Source: Gammaproteobacteria bacterium (GTDB lineage Bacteria > Pseudomonadota > Gammaproteobacteria > Xanthomonadales > SZUA-36). From it: DNA of 64,000 bases. Positions 44,174-54,288 of the stretch are shown piece by piece. The stretch's first letter is position 1. Each line of letters begins with the position of its first letter. The stretch covers positions 1 through 64,000 of the forward strand of contig JAJFLA010000023.1 in assembly GCA_021772935.1 (NCBI GenBank). Direction: 5' to 3'. Made by a program: the position numbers and the translations under genes. The notes under the pieces were generated by a model. It saw nothing but the letters and a program-made list of their open reading frames with translations. It ran no database searches and was not told where the DNA came from.

Positions 44174-47100
44174 TCACCTACCCTTTGACAACGCGCGCTT
44201 GGTGAAGACATCACCTCTGACAGCTACGCGATAATCCACCTCACTGAAAGTAAAAATAGTTTGGTGGCCGGTCTTGTGGTTGTTGATCGTCAAACCATGA
44301 CGCGTCCATATGCCATCGATCTGCCGGATATCACCAGCCACCAGGGTCTTAAGCAGTTTTCCCTTGGTATCCCAATACTTGGCCTTGACTATGATCCAAT
44401 TACTGCTGTTCACCCAGAACCGGGTCTTACCATAACCCAGCTCACGCGCGATGGCATCGGATTGGGGTGTCGCTTCAACCAGGAAAACCTCCGAAGCGTC
44501 AAGTATCTCTTGCCCAAGGGTGGTGAAGTTAAAATCACCGGGCTCGATCTTGCCTTCCTTTTTTATGTCCTCGTAAGTAAAGTCGGTGCCGAGGAAATAA
44601 TCACCACGATCAGAAGCTGAAATTCTCCGCACTTTACGCAACGCGGGCAGGTATAGCCATTGATCGTCATCGGTTGACGGGGCCTTGTAGTCATAGGTCA
44701 GGAACGCTGTGTCCTTGACATTGGCCGGGGCTAAGTAAAACAGGATAGTGCGTTTCTCGTCACCAAAATATTTGCGATAGCTTATGGTTTCACGAAGCCG
44801 TTGCTTACCGCGACGATCAATCATCTGCATGGTGAGTTTGCGGCTAACATACTCGCCGTCGTCGATGTTGTTGATCTGCTCAACAATCCAGTCACCGGTG
44901 GGCAATTCGTTTGCTTTCACCGCCGAACTAACGCCCCACAAGCCAGTGATACCAATAATTAAAACCATGGCAACAGTAGCGATAGCGCGACGTAGTCCTG
45001 TCGGACCGGAAGCTGCAACAGGCTCCATAAAACGCGGCTTAAATACCTTCACCAGGGCTGGCAACAATGTCATGCTGGCAACAAAGCTGGTCGTTACAGA
45101 CATCACGACGATCAAGCCAAAATTATTCAGTGGCACCACCTTGCTCGATATCAATACACCAAAACCACCGGCAATAGCCAGGTAGTTGAATAAAAGCGCA
45201 CGGCCAGTCGTCAGGTATAACTCATCCATGGCACGGCCAAGATCACCCTCGTATTCGCGGTATAAAACACGCAACCTTTCGATGGTATGGATCGCGAAAT
45301 CCACACCCAGTCCTATCGCCACAGAGGCAAACATCGAAGTGCCAATACCCAGGTGAATACCCAACAGCACCATCGCCGCGTATACCAATAGAACTGCGCC
45401 AGCGACCGGTATCAGTGAAAAAAGACCGGCTAAGGTCGAACGAAACAGCAGTGACGAGACCATCCATACCAGCGACAAGGCAATACCCAGACCGGCGAAA
45501 TGGCTACTGCCAAGATCCCGAATCCAGTGGTAATTGACATTGACCCGACCTGACAGGGTCGCGGTGATTGTGGTGCTATTAAATTCCGTAGACAAATAGT
45601 CCTGTAAGGCTTCAACAACTATCTTTGTATTTACGTAAGAACCAGAGTTCAAATTGACCCGGATATTCGCCGTCTGATAGTCATAATCTACCTCTTCCTC
45701 AAAGTCAGTAGGTTCGCTTGAAGCGGAATACAACAGGAAATACTGGGCGGCCAGCTCCTTACTTTTCGGCAGATGATAGGCATCTGCTCGTCCTTCATTC
45801 AGGGAGCGATTCATTTGTTTGAGGTAATCTACGATCGAGGTGGAACCCATAACATGTGGTAGCGATTCTGCGTAGGTCTGCAATGCCTCGATTTTTGATA
45901 GATTCGCCGGTTCAAACAGGTCTTCCGCCATGGCAGTCTCGACCACTATGTCCAGGTTATTGCTACCATCCAGATGGCGGTTAATGACCTCGTCAGCCTG
46001 ATAGATAGCCTCGCTGACGTGAAAGGTTTCAATACGATCTTCATCCACCGTCAGTTGGCTGGCAGAATATACGCCGGACAAGGCCAGTAACAGACCAAGC
46101 AACAGGGTGGCTTTTGCGTGTTGCTGGGTGAATTTGCCGATGCGACCCATAAAACTCGAAAACACGTCAGGTTTTTGTTGTTGCCAGGCGCGCACAAAAC
46201 CAGCACTGACCTGAGGCTTAACTATTGCCATGGCCGCTGGCAGAAATAGCAGGGAGTAAAACCAGGCAACCAGCACACCGATTGCGGTAAACAGGCCAAA
46301 ATAACTGAATGGAGGCATATAGGCGGCGAAATAGAGTCCCATGAAGCCAGCTACGGTCGTCAGCGTCGTCAGCGTGACCGGGCGCCACATCTCGACCATG
46401 GTATCGACCACCAGGGCTTCTTTGTCTTTATTCGGTTGTCGCGCTTGCAGATCGTAATAGTGACTAAAAATATGTATGGCATCAGCTACCGAAATACCAA
46501 TCAAAATCACTGGTAGCGCATTGGTAATCACAAAAAATGCCACACCACTGGCCGCCATGATACTCAGGGTCATCAACACTGAAGCGGCAATAATGACATT
46601 GCCCAGCAACGCTGGTGCCAGACGCCGGAACGCCAACAGGATAATCAGTGTGATAACCAATCCGGCGAGCGGATTTAAACGCTGGGCATCGGCATCAATA
46701 TAGCTACCCAAGTAGCCGGCAATCGCACCTTCGCCAGCGACATGCAATTCCTCACCATTGTTGGTAGCTATTTCATCAACCAGGGCCAGAATTTCATCAT
46801 AGGTCTTTTCAGCCAGGTCTTCATCGACCATTTCCGCAACAATCAGGGTGGCATGACCATCCGTCGCCACCAGACTGCCCTGATAAAGTGGGAAATTATC
46901 GATTGCGCGCCGTACCGCATCAGCTTGCTCTTGAGTGACTGGCACTGGATCAAAAAACGGATCAACATCCATACCTTCGTCAGTACCGACAATATTGTTC
47001 TCAGTCGCCAGGCTGATAACACGTTCCGCGTCTATATTTGGCAGTTCACTCACGGCAAACGATAACTGCTCAACCAGGGCCAGCGTCTGCGGGTTAAAAA

Positions 47101-47359
47101 TACCGCCCTGCCCTTCACGTACAACGGCTATCACTATCGGATCACTGAGACCAAACTGGGCTTTTACTTTGTCACGATAGAGCAAGGCGGGATTGTCGGC
47201 GGCCAGGAATGCATCCGCCCGCGTATCCTTGCTCAATTGCGGAAGAAACCAAAGCAAGCCTGCCATCAATAACAAACTGACCAACACCACTATTTTCGGA
47301 AAGCGAACCACCTGCGTGAAGAATCGTACAGCTGAACCTGAGAAACTCTGAGTTACCAT
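44174..47359 (-). CDS. RND-family permease fused to LolA-like outer-membrane lipoprotein sorting domain
   Basis: 1061 aa from ATG 47359 (AAGGATAAAAG upstream). Residues 1-~800 are an MMPL/HpnN-type RND transporter: TM1, a large periplasmic loop, five TMs, a second loop and five TMs, with the Asp-containing helix GISVADAIHIFSHYYD and GLGVDFAIHTIERLR. After a linker helix at ~810-830, residues ~840-1061 form a DUF4292/LolA-type lipid-binding domain (DRRGKQRLRETISYRKYFGD, YLPALRKVRRISASDRGDYF, FLVEATPQSDA). These are normally two adjacent genes. Function is likely export of a lipid-like molecule across the envelope with the DUF1302 protein; substrate unknown. Confidence 0.85.
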   Translation of the reverse strand: MVTQSFSGSAVRFFTQVVRFPKIVVLVSLLLMAGLLWFLPQLSKDTRADAFLAADNPALLYRDKVKAQFGLSDPIVIAVVREGQGGIFNPQTLALVEQLSFAVSELPNIDAERVISLATENNIVGTDEGMDVDPFFDPVPVTQEQADAVRRAIDNFPLYQGSLVATDGHATLIVAEMVDEDLAEKTYDEILALVDEIATNNGEELHVAGEGAIAGYLGSYIDADAQRLNPLAGLVITLIILLAFRRLAPALLGNVIIAASVLMTLSIMAASGVAFFVITNALPVILIGISVADAIHIFSHYYDLQARQPNKDKEALVVDTMVEMWRPVTLTTLTTVAGFMGLYFAAYMPPFSYFGLFTAIGVLVAWFYSLLFLPAAMAIVKPQVSAGFVRAWQQQKPDVFSSFMGRIGKFTQQHAKATLLLGLLLALSGVYSASQLTVDEDRIETFHVSEAIYQADEVINRHLDGSNNLDIVVETAMAEDLFEPANLSKIEALQTYAESLPHVMGSTSIVDYLKQMNRSLNEGRADAYHLPKSKELAAQYFLLYSASSEPTDFEEEVDYDYQTANIRVNLNSGSYVNTKIVVEALQDYLSTEFNSTTITATLSGRVNVNYHWIRDLGSSHFAGLGIALSLVWMVSSLLFRSTLAGLFSLIPVAGAVLLVYAAMVLLGIHLGIGTSMFASVAIGLGVDFAIHTIERLRVLYREYEGDLGRAMDELYLTTGRALLFNYLAIAGGFGVLISSKVVPLNNFGLIVVMSVTTSFVASMTLLPALVKVFKPRFMEPVAASGPTGLRRAIATVAMVLIIGITGLWGVSSAVKANELPTGDWIVEQINNIDDGEYVSRKLTMQMIDRRGKQRLRETISYRKYFGDEKRTILFYLAPANVKDTAFLTYDYKAPSTDDDQWLYLPALRKVRRISASDRGDYFLGTDFTYEDIKKEGKIEPGDFNFTTLGQEILDASEVFLVEATPQSDAIARELGYGKTRFWVNSSNWIIVKAKYWDTKGKLLKTLVAGDIRQIDGIWTRHGLTINNHKTGHQTIFTFSEVDYRVAVRGDVFTKRALSKGR

Positions 47360-47373
47360 AACTTTTATCCTTG

Positions 47374-47392
47374 CATGTATATACATGTATAT
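47374..47392. promoter_or_regulatory. MarR-type operator at the RND-LolA promoter
   Basis: Overlapping perfect palindromes CATGTATATACATG (47374-47387) and ATATACATGTATAT (47379-47392), just upstream of the RBS. It closely matches the palindrome at 47863-47878 before the MarR gene (both fit CATGYATATRCATG). Confidence 0.7.
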
Positions 47393-47405
47393 ATTCAAAA
47401 AAAAC

Positions 47406-47849
47406 CTATTTACGTAAAGACACGAGTGCAGTATTCATTTCAATCATTTGATTGACCTTCTTTTGACCCAGCTTATCGTGAATGTACTGTTGCGCACGCA
47501 GCCACTTTGGCTCAGCATGCCGGTATAAATCGATACCTTTTCCGGTGAGTGACAAAATCTTCTGACGTCTGTCTTCACCCGTCTCTACCTGGATAAGACC
47601 ATCCCTGATCAGAGGCTTCAATCCTCGGCTCAGCGTAGTTTGATCAAGAACCAGTATTTCCTGTAGTTCCGCATTGCTTGTTTGCTTAGATAAAAACGTC
47701 GCTCGAAGAATCGTGAATTGCGTACACTTGATACCGCATTCTGCAAGCTCCCGATCATAAATTTGACTGATAACCCGCGCTGCTTTGCGATAACTAAGAT
47801 TCATACAAACCTCAAAACCACCCCGCTGACCGTTACTTTTTTCATCCAT
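47406..47849 (-). CDS. MarR-family transcriptional regulator
   Basis: 147 aa from ATG 47849 (MDEKSNG); a start at 47804 has a better Shine-Dalgarno (GAGG) but would cut the first helix. The winged helix is CTQFTILRATF, NAELQEILVLDQTTLSRGLK, LIRDGLIQVETGEDRRQKIL, the diagnostic MarR wing. Perfect palindromes sit at its own promoter and at the RND-LolA promoter, so it very likely represses both. Overlaps neither gene; 46 bp separate it from the transporter. Confidence 0.88.
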   Translation of the reverse strand: MDEKSNGQRGGFEVCMNLSYRKAARVISQIYDRELAECGIKCTQFTILRATFLSKQTSNAELQEILVLDQTTLSRGLKPLIRDGLIQVETGEDRRQKILSLTGKGIDLYRHAEPKWLRAQQYIHDKLGQKKVNQMIEMNTALVSLRK

Positions 47850-47862
47850 ATTGGTATTATCT

Positions 47863-47878
47863 ACATGCATATGCATGT
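47863..47878. promoter_or_regulatory. MarR-type operator at its own promoter
   Basis: ACATGCATATGCATGT, a perfect 16-bp palindrome just upstream of the MarR start. Variation only in the central T/C positions relative to the site at 47374-47392. Confidence 0.7.
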
Positions 47879-47984
47879 TTGTCAATATAAAATATTGTAA
47901 TAACGCCATTCATTGAACCAGTTTGCCACAGTTGGTTATGATTCAGGCTTGGCATAAGCCTTCATTACAGGTAACCGGGATCAA

Positions 47985-48761
47985 ATGAAAAACAGTCTGA
48001 TGACAGCCGTCCTAGTATGTGGTTTGTTTACCAATACCGCTCAATGCGACGCAGTCGAGCCAGCTAACACCGCCAAAACCGGTGAATTTCAGCTGATCTC
48101 AACAATGGCCGAGGTGGCCGGCGCAGAAGCCGCCGGTGTTACCGCAGCAGTGGTTCCGCCAGACAAACCGATTACTTGGGAAGTATATGTACCCGATAAC
48201 TACCGGCCGGAAATACCTACGGGTCTGATGGTTTATATCAGCCCTATGCCAAGTGGAAAAATCCCACCACGCTGGAAGTCGGTAATGGGCAAGCGCAACA
48301 TGATTTGGATTGCCGCCCGACACTCTGGCAATCGGGTTTTGGTAGTGCGCAGAGGTATATACGCGCTTGTAGCACCTGCCCTGGCGGGTAAATACTACAC
48401 AATCGACCCGGATCGTATCTACCTGTCGGGTCTTTCTGGTGGTGGCAGAGTGGCGAGTAAACTTGCCACCGATTACCCACAAGTATTCAAGGGAGCCATC
48501 TACAACTCCGGCGCCGATTTTTGGGATGAGGGCACATCCAAACCGCTAGATTTAATCAAGCAAAATCATTACGTTTTCATTACCGGTACAAAAGACTTTG
48601 CACTTAGACCAACAAAAAAGGCCCATCAACAATATCTGCGCGCAGGTGTTGAAAACAGCAAACTTATGATTATCCGTGGTATGCCACACAAAAATCCTAC
48701 GGGTATCGATTTCAATACCGCAATCGAGTACCTTGATGAACACATCAGCACTAAAAACTAA
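47985..48761 (+). CDS. Secreted alpha/beta-hydrolase (PHB depolymerase/esterase-like)
   Basis: 258 aa. Signal peptide 1-22 (LMTAVLVCGLFTNTAQCDA). The fold shows nucleophile Ser151 (YLSGLSGGGRV), acid Asp204 (GTKDFA) and His235 (GMPHKN), a complete triad in the order typical of Esterase_phd/PHB-depolymerase-like proteins. Divergently placed next to the MarR promoter but with its own region; co-regulation unclear. Confidence 0.85.
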   Translation: MKNSLMTAVLVCGLFTNTAQCDAVEPANTAKTGEFQLISTMAEVAGAEAAGVTAAVVPPDKPITWEVYVPDNYRPEIPTGLMVYISPMPSGKIPPRWKSVMGKRNMIWIAARHSGNRVLVVRRGIYALVAPALAGKYYTIDPDRIYLSGLSGGGRVASKLATDYPQVFKGAIYNSGADFWDEGTSKPLDLIKQNHYVFITGTKDFALRPTKKAHQQYLRAGVENSKLMIIRGMPHKNPTGIDFNTAIEYLDEHISTKN

Positions 48762-48828
48762 GGAACCTCTGAACACAGAGTGCCTTATAATGCCTCCCTT
48801 TTAGACAAGACTTCGGCGCTGGCAGCAG

Positions 48829-50736
48829 ATGTTACAACTCAACCAAATCGAATTGCGGCGTGGAACAAAACTGCTGTTCGAAAATGCTTTCTTACAGGCC
48901 CATGCCGGTCAGCGTATGGGTGTTATTGGTGTCAATGGCAGCGGCAAAAGTTCGCTATTTGCGCTGATCCTCGGGCAGTTGGAAAGCGATGCAGGCCAGC
49001 TACAGCTAAATGTTAAAGATGTAATATCCCATGTGGCTCAGGAAAGCCCCTCCTCCACCCAACCCGCTTTAGAGTTTGTTCAGGATGGCGACCGTGGCTT
49101 GCGTGAACTGCAGGCAGATATTGCTGCGTTGGAAGCCATAAACGGCCACGATCAGCGACTCCACAGCCTGTATGAGCAATTGGATAACATCGACGGATTT
49201 ACGGCTGAAACAAGAGCAGCAAGACTGCTACATGGCCTCGGTTTCGAAGCCGATATTGTTCAAAAACCGGTGAATGAATTTTCTGGCGGTTGGCGCATGC
49301 GTTTAAACCTGGCGCAAGCGCTGATGTGTCGCTCGGATATCTTGCTACTTGATGAACCCACCAACCATCTGGACTTGCCCACCATCGTTTGGTTAGAGCG
49401 CTGGCTGAAATCCTACACAGGTATTTTGTTGTTGATATCACATGATCGGGATTTTCTGGACAGCCTGTGCACACATGTCGCCCATATAGAACACCAGGCG
49501 ATAAAAACCTATACCGGTAACTACAGTCAGTTTGAAGCAGTTCGTGCGGAACAACTGGCGTTACAACAGGCGATGTACAGCAAACAGCAGAAAGAAATCA
49601 AACACATGCAAAGTTTCGTGGACAGGTTCCGCTACAAAGCCAGCAAGGCAAAACAAGCACAGAGCCGCTTGAAAATGCTCGAACGTATGGTTCAGATTGC
49701 GCCTGCACACGTTGATTCCAATTTTCATTTCCAGTTTCACGAACCGGACAAACAACCACAACAACTGCTACAACTCGAAAACGCCACCGTAGGTTATGGG
49801 CCGACTGCTGTGGTCAATGACATCCGTCTGCGACTGGGTGCAGGTGACCGTATCGGTCTGTTGGGTGCCAATGGTGCCGGTAAATCCACACTGGTCAAGA
49901 CCCTCGTTGATGGCAGCACATTGTTATCCGGTGAGCGCACGCTTAACAAAAACACACATATCGGCTATTTCGCACAACAACAGCTCGAATTATTGCGCAT
50001 GGACTGCAGCCCGCTTTGGCACCTGCAACGGCAGGCTCCGGACATAAAGGAAGCAGAACTGCGGAGTCATTTGGGACATTTTGGTTTCCGCGGTGATCGC
50101 ATCAGCGAGCCGGTTGCACCCTTTTCCGGTGGTGAAAAGGCCCGCCTGGTGCTGGCATTACTGGTATTGCAAAAACCCAACCTGTTATTGCTGGATGAGC
50201 CAACCAATCATCTTGATCTGGACATGCGCCATGCGCTCAGTATGGCATTGATGGAGTATAGCGGCGCTTTGCTGGTCATCTCTCATGACCGGCACCTGTT
50301 GCGTAGCGTTTGTGATGAACTATATATCGTCCATGATGGCCGACTTCACGAGTTCCGGCAGTCTCTGGATGACTATCCAAACTGGTTGAAAGCCCAGAAT
50401 GAAGCAGCCATTAATGAGTCCCCCGACACACCACGCAGGTCACAGGTTTCCAGCAAAAAACAGAATCGACAGGATGAAGCCAGACAACGTCAACTGTTAA
50501 AACCTTATCGGGATACAGTACGCAAAATTGAAAGGGAAATGAACCGAAACAGGTCTGATCTGGAAGGACTCACGGACAGCTTGCATGATGAATCGTTGTA
50601 TACCGATATCGCCCGAAAGCAGGAAATGACCACGTTGTTACAGCGCCAGGCCGGACTAAAATCTTCTCTGGAGTCATTGGAATGGGAGTGGCTGGAAGCA
50701 AGTGAAAAGATGGAAGAAGCTGCAAAGGAATTATAA
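48829..50736 (+). CDS. ABC-F ATPase, YheS-like
   Basis: 635 aa. Two ATPase domains: Walker A GVNGSGKSS (~34-42) and GANGAGKST (~344), signatures FSGGWRMR and FSGGEKAR, Walker B LLLDEPTNHLDL twice, with the ABC-F linker KQQKEIKHMQSFVDRFRYKA between. A coiled-coil C-terminal extension (~545-635) is present as in YheS and Uup. These proteins act on ribosomes, resolving stalled translation or antibiotic-bound complexes. Cytosolic; monocistronic. Confidence 0.93.
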   Translation: MLQLNQIELRRGTKLLFENAFLQAHAGQRMGVIGVNGSGKSSLFALILGQLESDAGQLQLNVKDVISHVAQESPSSTQPALEFVQDGDRGLRELQADIAALEAINGHDQRLHSLYEQLDNIDGFTAETRAARLLHGLGFEADIVQKPVNEFSGGWRMRLNLAQALMCRSDILLLDEPTNHLDLPTIVWLERWLKSYTGILLLISHDRDFLDSLCTHVAHIEHQAIKTYTGNYSQFEAVRAEQLALQQAMYSKQQKEIKHMQSFVDRFRYKASKAKQAQSRLKMLERMVQIAPAHVDSNFHFQFHEPDKQPQQLLQLENATVGYGPTAVVNDIRLRLGAGDRIGLLGANGAGKSTLVKTLVDGSTLLSGERTLNKNTHIGYFAQQQLELLRMDCSPLWHLQRQAPDIKEAELRSHLGHFGFRGDRISEPVAPFSGGEKARLVLALLVLQKPNLLLLDEPTNHLDLDMRHALSMALMEYSGALLVISHDRHLLRSVCDELYIVHDGRLHEFRQSLDDYPNWLKAQNEAAINESPDTPRRSQVSSKKQNRQDEARQRQLLKPYRDTVRKIEREMNRNRSDLEGLTDSLHDESLYTDIARKQEMTTLLQRQAGLKSSLESLEWEWLEASEKMEEAAKEL

Positions 50737-50839
50737 AAGCGGAATAATCTTCACAGACGCTGGCGCTGCAACACACATATCTGAACTACAATACAGCTTC
50801 TTACCGGGAACAAGCCCCAATGACAAGGTAGTATAAACA

Positions 50840-52051
50840 ATGGAACCCTCCACAACGCTTAAACCACTACTCGAAAAAGTTCGCGCCTACATCAATGACA
50901 TCATTATCCCCGAAGAAGAAACCTACATCAGCGAGATCGACAACCAGGGTCGCTGGCAGCAGTCACCGATCCAGAAGGAAATTCTCGATCGGCTAAAGCG
51001 GGGTGCCAGGGAACAAGGTTTGTGGAATTTCTTTCTCACCGACGGCGAGCATAGCAGTGGGCTGAGCACAGTTGATTACGCATTTATTGCTGAAGAAACC
51101 GGTCATAGTGCACTTGCTGCAGAAGTATTTAACTGCAGCGCGCCGGATACCGGCAATATGGAAGTGTTGGCCAAGTACGGCAGTGAAGCACAAAAGAGTC
51201 GTTGGTTAGAGCCTCTATTGAACGGCGAAATCCGCTCGGCTTATGCCATGACGGAACCAGCCGTGGCCAGCTCTGACGCTACCAATATTTCCATGACGGC
51301 CGTATTGGAAAACGGCCAATGGTGTATCAACGGCGAAAAAACCTATATTTCAGGCGCGGGTGATGCACGCTGTGCCGTTCTCATCTGTATGGTCAAGACC
51401 GACCCGGATGCAGCACGTCATCAACAACATTCACAAATTCTGGTGCCAATGGACACGCCTGGTGTTGAGATTGTGCGCCCGATGCAAGTTTTCTGCCGCG
51501 ATGGTGCACCGCATGGCCATATGCACCTCAAGTTAAGCAATGTATATGTTGCAGAAGACAATATTATTGCTGGTAGAGGCCGCGGCTTCGAAATTGCCCA
51601 GGGCAGACTGGGCCCTGGTCGTATTCATCACGTAATGCGGGCCATCGGTATGGCTGAAAAAGCCCTGCAATTGATGTGTAAACGCGCACTGTCACGCACC
51701 GCGTTTGGCAAACCGTTAGCCAAGCTGGGTGGCAATTATGACCGTATTGCCGAGGCACGCATCCAAATCGATATGGCCAGGTTACTAACCTTGCAAACCG
51801 CTCATATCATTGACACCGAAGGTGTGGCGCAGGCGCAGGTATGGATATCCAAAATCAAGGCCACGGTGCCACGCATCACTTTGAAAATTATTGACGATGC
51901 CATCCAGATGCATGGTGCGAGCGGCTTATCGCAAGATTTTCCACTCGCCGAAATGTATATGAACGCACGTACTTTGCGGCTGGCAGATGGGCCCGATGAA
52001 GTTCACCATATGGTGGTAGCACGTAACGAATTAAAAAGGATAAAAACTTGA
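50840..52051 (+). CDS. Acyl-CoA dehydrogenase
   Basis: 403 aa. ACAD fold with FAD/substrate segment YAMTEPAVASSDATNI, WCINGEKTYISGAGDARCA, and C-terminal RALSRTAFGKPLAKLGGNYDR plus QMHGASGLSQDFPLAEMY. This resembles the ACAD10/11-like or CaiA-type group. First gene of a six-gene fatty-acid oxidation-type cassette; the stop overlaps the next start by 4 bp. Confidence 0.93.
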   Translation: MEPSTTLKPLLEKVRAYINDIIIPEEETYISEIDNQGRWQQSPIQKEILDRLKRGAREQGLWNFFLTDGEHSSGLSTVDYAFIAEETGHSALAAEVFNCSAPDTGNMEVLAKYGSEAQKSRWLEPLLNGEIRSAYAMTEPAVASSDATNISMTAVLENGQWCINGEKTYISGAGDARCAVLICMVKTDPDAARHQQHSQILVPMDTPGVEIVRPMQVFCRDGAPHGHMHLKLSNVYVAEDNIIAGRGRGFEIAQGRLGPGRIHHVMRAIGMAEKALQLMCKRALSRTAFGKPLAKLGGNYDRIAEARIQIDMARLLTLQTAHIIDTEGVAQAQVWISKIKATVPRITLKIIDDAIQMHGASGLSQDFPLAEMYMNARTLRLADGPDEVHHMVVARNELKRIKT

Positions 52052-52881
52052 GCACGATCAACGAATACACCGCATCCATATTCAGTCTTGAAGGCAAAAC
52101 GGCGCTGGTCACGGGTGGCGCCACTGGTATCGGCTACATGATTACACATGCATTGGTATCTGCCGGTGCAAAAGTTTATATCGCTTCGCGAAAATTCGAA
52201 GCCTGCCAAAAGGCTGCCGCAAGTCTCTCCGATTTACCCGGCAGCTGTATTCCATTCGCTGCCGACCTGGCATCGGAGACTGGCGTGGTTTCATTGGCAA
52301 AATTTATCGGCGATAGTGAGTCGAGCCTGCATATCCTGATCAATAACTCCGGTCGTAGTTGGGGCACCAGCTTCGAACAGTTCCCATGGAAAGCCTGGCA
52401 GGACATCATGACTTTGAACGTCACTGCTCCGTTTACCTTGATTCGTGAACTAACACCCTTGCTATCTGCTTCCGGCACGGCTGAAGACCCTTCACGCGTG
52501 GTCAATATCGGCTCTGTCATGGGCATGGAGCCACATGGGTTTCCAGCTTATTCGTACTCTGCCAGTAAAGCCGCGATTCATCACATTACGCGGTATTTGA
52601 GCAATGAACTGGCGGCAAAACACATTACGGTTAATGCCATTGCACCAGGTCCTTTCCCAAGTGGTATGACGGCATTTTTTGCCCAGGATGAAAAACTCAC
52701 TTCTGCCGTTACACGTGGCATCCCACTCGGCAGAATGGGTCGTCCGGAAGATTTTGCCGGTCTGATTTTGTGTCTGTGTGGTCTCAGTGGCACTTATATA
52801 ACAGGTGCCATTATTCCGCTGGATGGTGGTATGAACTCTGCCCGCACCCTCGGGCTTGAACAGGGTATCGGGGAGACTTAA
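52048..52881 (+). CDS. Short-chain dehydrogenase/reductase
   Basis: 277 aa starting at a TTG that overlaps the previous stop (TTGA), so coupled. Cofactor motif VTGGATGIGYM, NNSGRSWG, and the catalytic Ser...Tyr-xxx-Lys as SYSASKAA. C-terminal GAIIPLDGGMNSA is typical. In this operon it probably oxidises a 3-hydroxyacyl-CoA or reduces a related intermediate. Confidence 0.9.
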   Translation: MSTINEYTASIFSLEGKTALVTGGATGIGYMITHALVSAGAKVYIASRKFEACQKAAASLSDLPGSCIPFAADLASETGVVSLAKFIGDSESSLHILINNSGRSWGTSFEQFPWKAWQDIMTLNVTAPFTLIRELTPLLSASGTAEDPSRVVNIGSVMGMEPHGFPAYSYSASKAAIHHITRYLSNELAAKHITVNAIAPGPFPSGMTAFFAQDEKLTSAVTRGIPLGRMGRPEDFAGLILCLCGLSGTYITGAIIPLDGGMNSARTLGLEQGIGET

Positions 52882-52883
52882 AA

Positions 52884-53357
52884 ATGCTTGAGGCCAATAT
52901 TTCTGTCACAGATTTTAAAAACTCAGCAGGTACCGAGTTGGGGCCTTCGGATTGGCTGCTGATAGACCAGGCACGCATCAACCGCTTTGCTGATGCAACC
53001 AACGACCACCAGTTTATCCATGTTGATACCGAAAAGGCTGCTGCAACACCATTTGGCTCCACCATTGCACACGGTTTCCTGAGTCTTTCTCTCATCTCAC
53101 ACCTGGTCGGGCAAATCATGTTGAAACCCGCAGGTACCGTGATGGGTATCAATTACGGCTCGGACAAAGTTCGGTTTTTACAACCAGTCAAGGTCAACAC
53201 TCGGGTACGCGCCAAAGCAAAGGTTGAGAAAGTGAGCGCAAGACCGGGGGGCCAATTTCTGACCAAATCAACGGTTACTGTGGAAATTGAAAATGAAGAG
53301 CGACCTGCGCTGATCGCAGAAATTCTTTCCTTGTATATCGTCAAGGAGTCATCATGA
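52884..53357 (+). CDS. MaoC-family hydratase
   Basis: 157 aa hot-dog-fold (R)-specific enoyl-CoA hydratase. The hydratase-2 motif is visible: FADATNDHQFIHVD with the catalytic Asp/His pair, then GSTIAHGFLSLSLISHLV. Shine-Dalgarno GGGAGA lies before the start. Its stop overlaps the next gene by 4 bp. Performs hydration of 2-enoyl-CoA in the cassette. Confidence 0.93.
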   Translation: MLEANISVTDFKNSAGTELGPSDWLLIDQARINRFADATNDHQFIHVDTEKAAATPFGSTIAHGFLSLSLISHLVGQIMLKPAGTVMGINYGSDKVRFLQPVKVNTRVRAKAKVEKVSARPGGQFLTKSTVTVEIENEERPALIAEILSLYIVKESS

Positions 53358-54277
53358 CAATCAGACTGGATGGCCAGGTAGCCATCATTACCGGTGCCGG
53401 ACAGGGTCTTGGACGCACGCATGCATTGGCATTGGCTGAACGTGGTGCAAAAATAGTCATCAACGATCTCGGCGGCTCGCGCGATGGTACCGGTCAGTCT
53501 TCACAAGCTGCTGAATCAGTGGTGAAGGAGATCAAAGCCCATGGTGGCGAAGCCATCGCCAATGGCGCCGATGTCGCTAATTTTGAGCAGGTCGAGGCGA
53601 TGGTGCGCCAGGCCATGGAGCATTGGGGGCGGATTGATATTCTGATCAATAATGCCGGTATTTTGCGCGACAAAAGTTTTCTGAAAATGACCCCGGAGGA
53701 TTTCCGCCTGGTGGTTGACGTACACCTGATGGGCTCGTTCAACTGTGCCAAGGCGGTCTGGGCAATCATGCGTGAGCAGGAATATGGACGTATTGTATTT
53801 ACCAGTTCGAGTAGCGGCCTTTACGGCAATTTTGGGCAATCTAATTATGGTGCGGCAAAAATGGGTGTTATCGGCCTGATGAATGTATTGCACCTTGAAG
53901 GTGCCAAATACAACATACACGTCAATGCCCTGGCACCCGCCGCTGGTACCCGCATGACCGAGGATATTTTTCCTGACGCTCTATTTGACCTGTTTGCACC
54001 CGAAGCCGTCAGCCCCGGTGTTGTTTTCCTCAGCGGCCCAGATGCCCCCAGCCGCAAGATCATGACAGCCGCAGCAGGGAGCTTTGCAGTCAGTAAAATT
54101 TACGAGACTGAAGGTATCAATTTCACACCCACAGAATTGACGGCCGAAGCCATTGCTGAAGCCTGGTCAACGATTGACAACCCAGACCGACAATGTGAGT
54201 TGCAGGCGGGTGGTGAGCAATCCATGAAATTTGGCCAGCAGGCCGCTATAAAACAAGGTATCAAACTCAAGCTGTAA
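53354..54277 (+). CDS. SDR-family (3R)-hydroxyacyl-CoA dehydrogenase-like
   Basis: 307 aa. N-terminal [40 protein letters not shown] and catalytic SNYGAAKMG match the dehydrogenase module of peroxisomal MFE-2. A C-terminal extension (~255-307) follows. The start overlaps MaoC by 4 bp (ATGA). With MaoC it forms a D-specific hydratase/dehydrogenase pair. Confidence 0.9.
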   Translation: MTIRLDGQVAIITGAGQGLGRTHALALAERGAKIVINDLGGSRDGTGQSSQAAESVVKEIKAHGGEAIANGADVANFEQVEAMVRQAMEHWGRIDILINNAGILRDKSFLKMTPEDFRLVVDVHLMGSFNCAKAVWAIMREQEYGRIVFTSSSSGLYGNFGQSNYGAAKMGVIGLMNVLHLEGAKYNIHVNALAPAAGTRMTEDIFPDALFDLFAPEAVSPGVVFLSGPDAPSRKIMTAAAGSFAVSKIYETEGINFTPTELTAEAIAEAWSTIDNPDRQCELQAGGEQSMKFGQQAAIKQGIKLKL

Positions 54278-54288
54278 GGAACCAGAAC

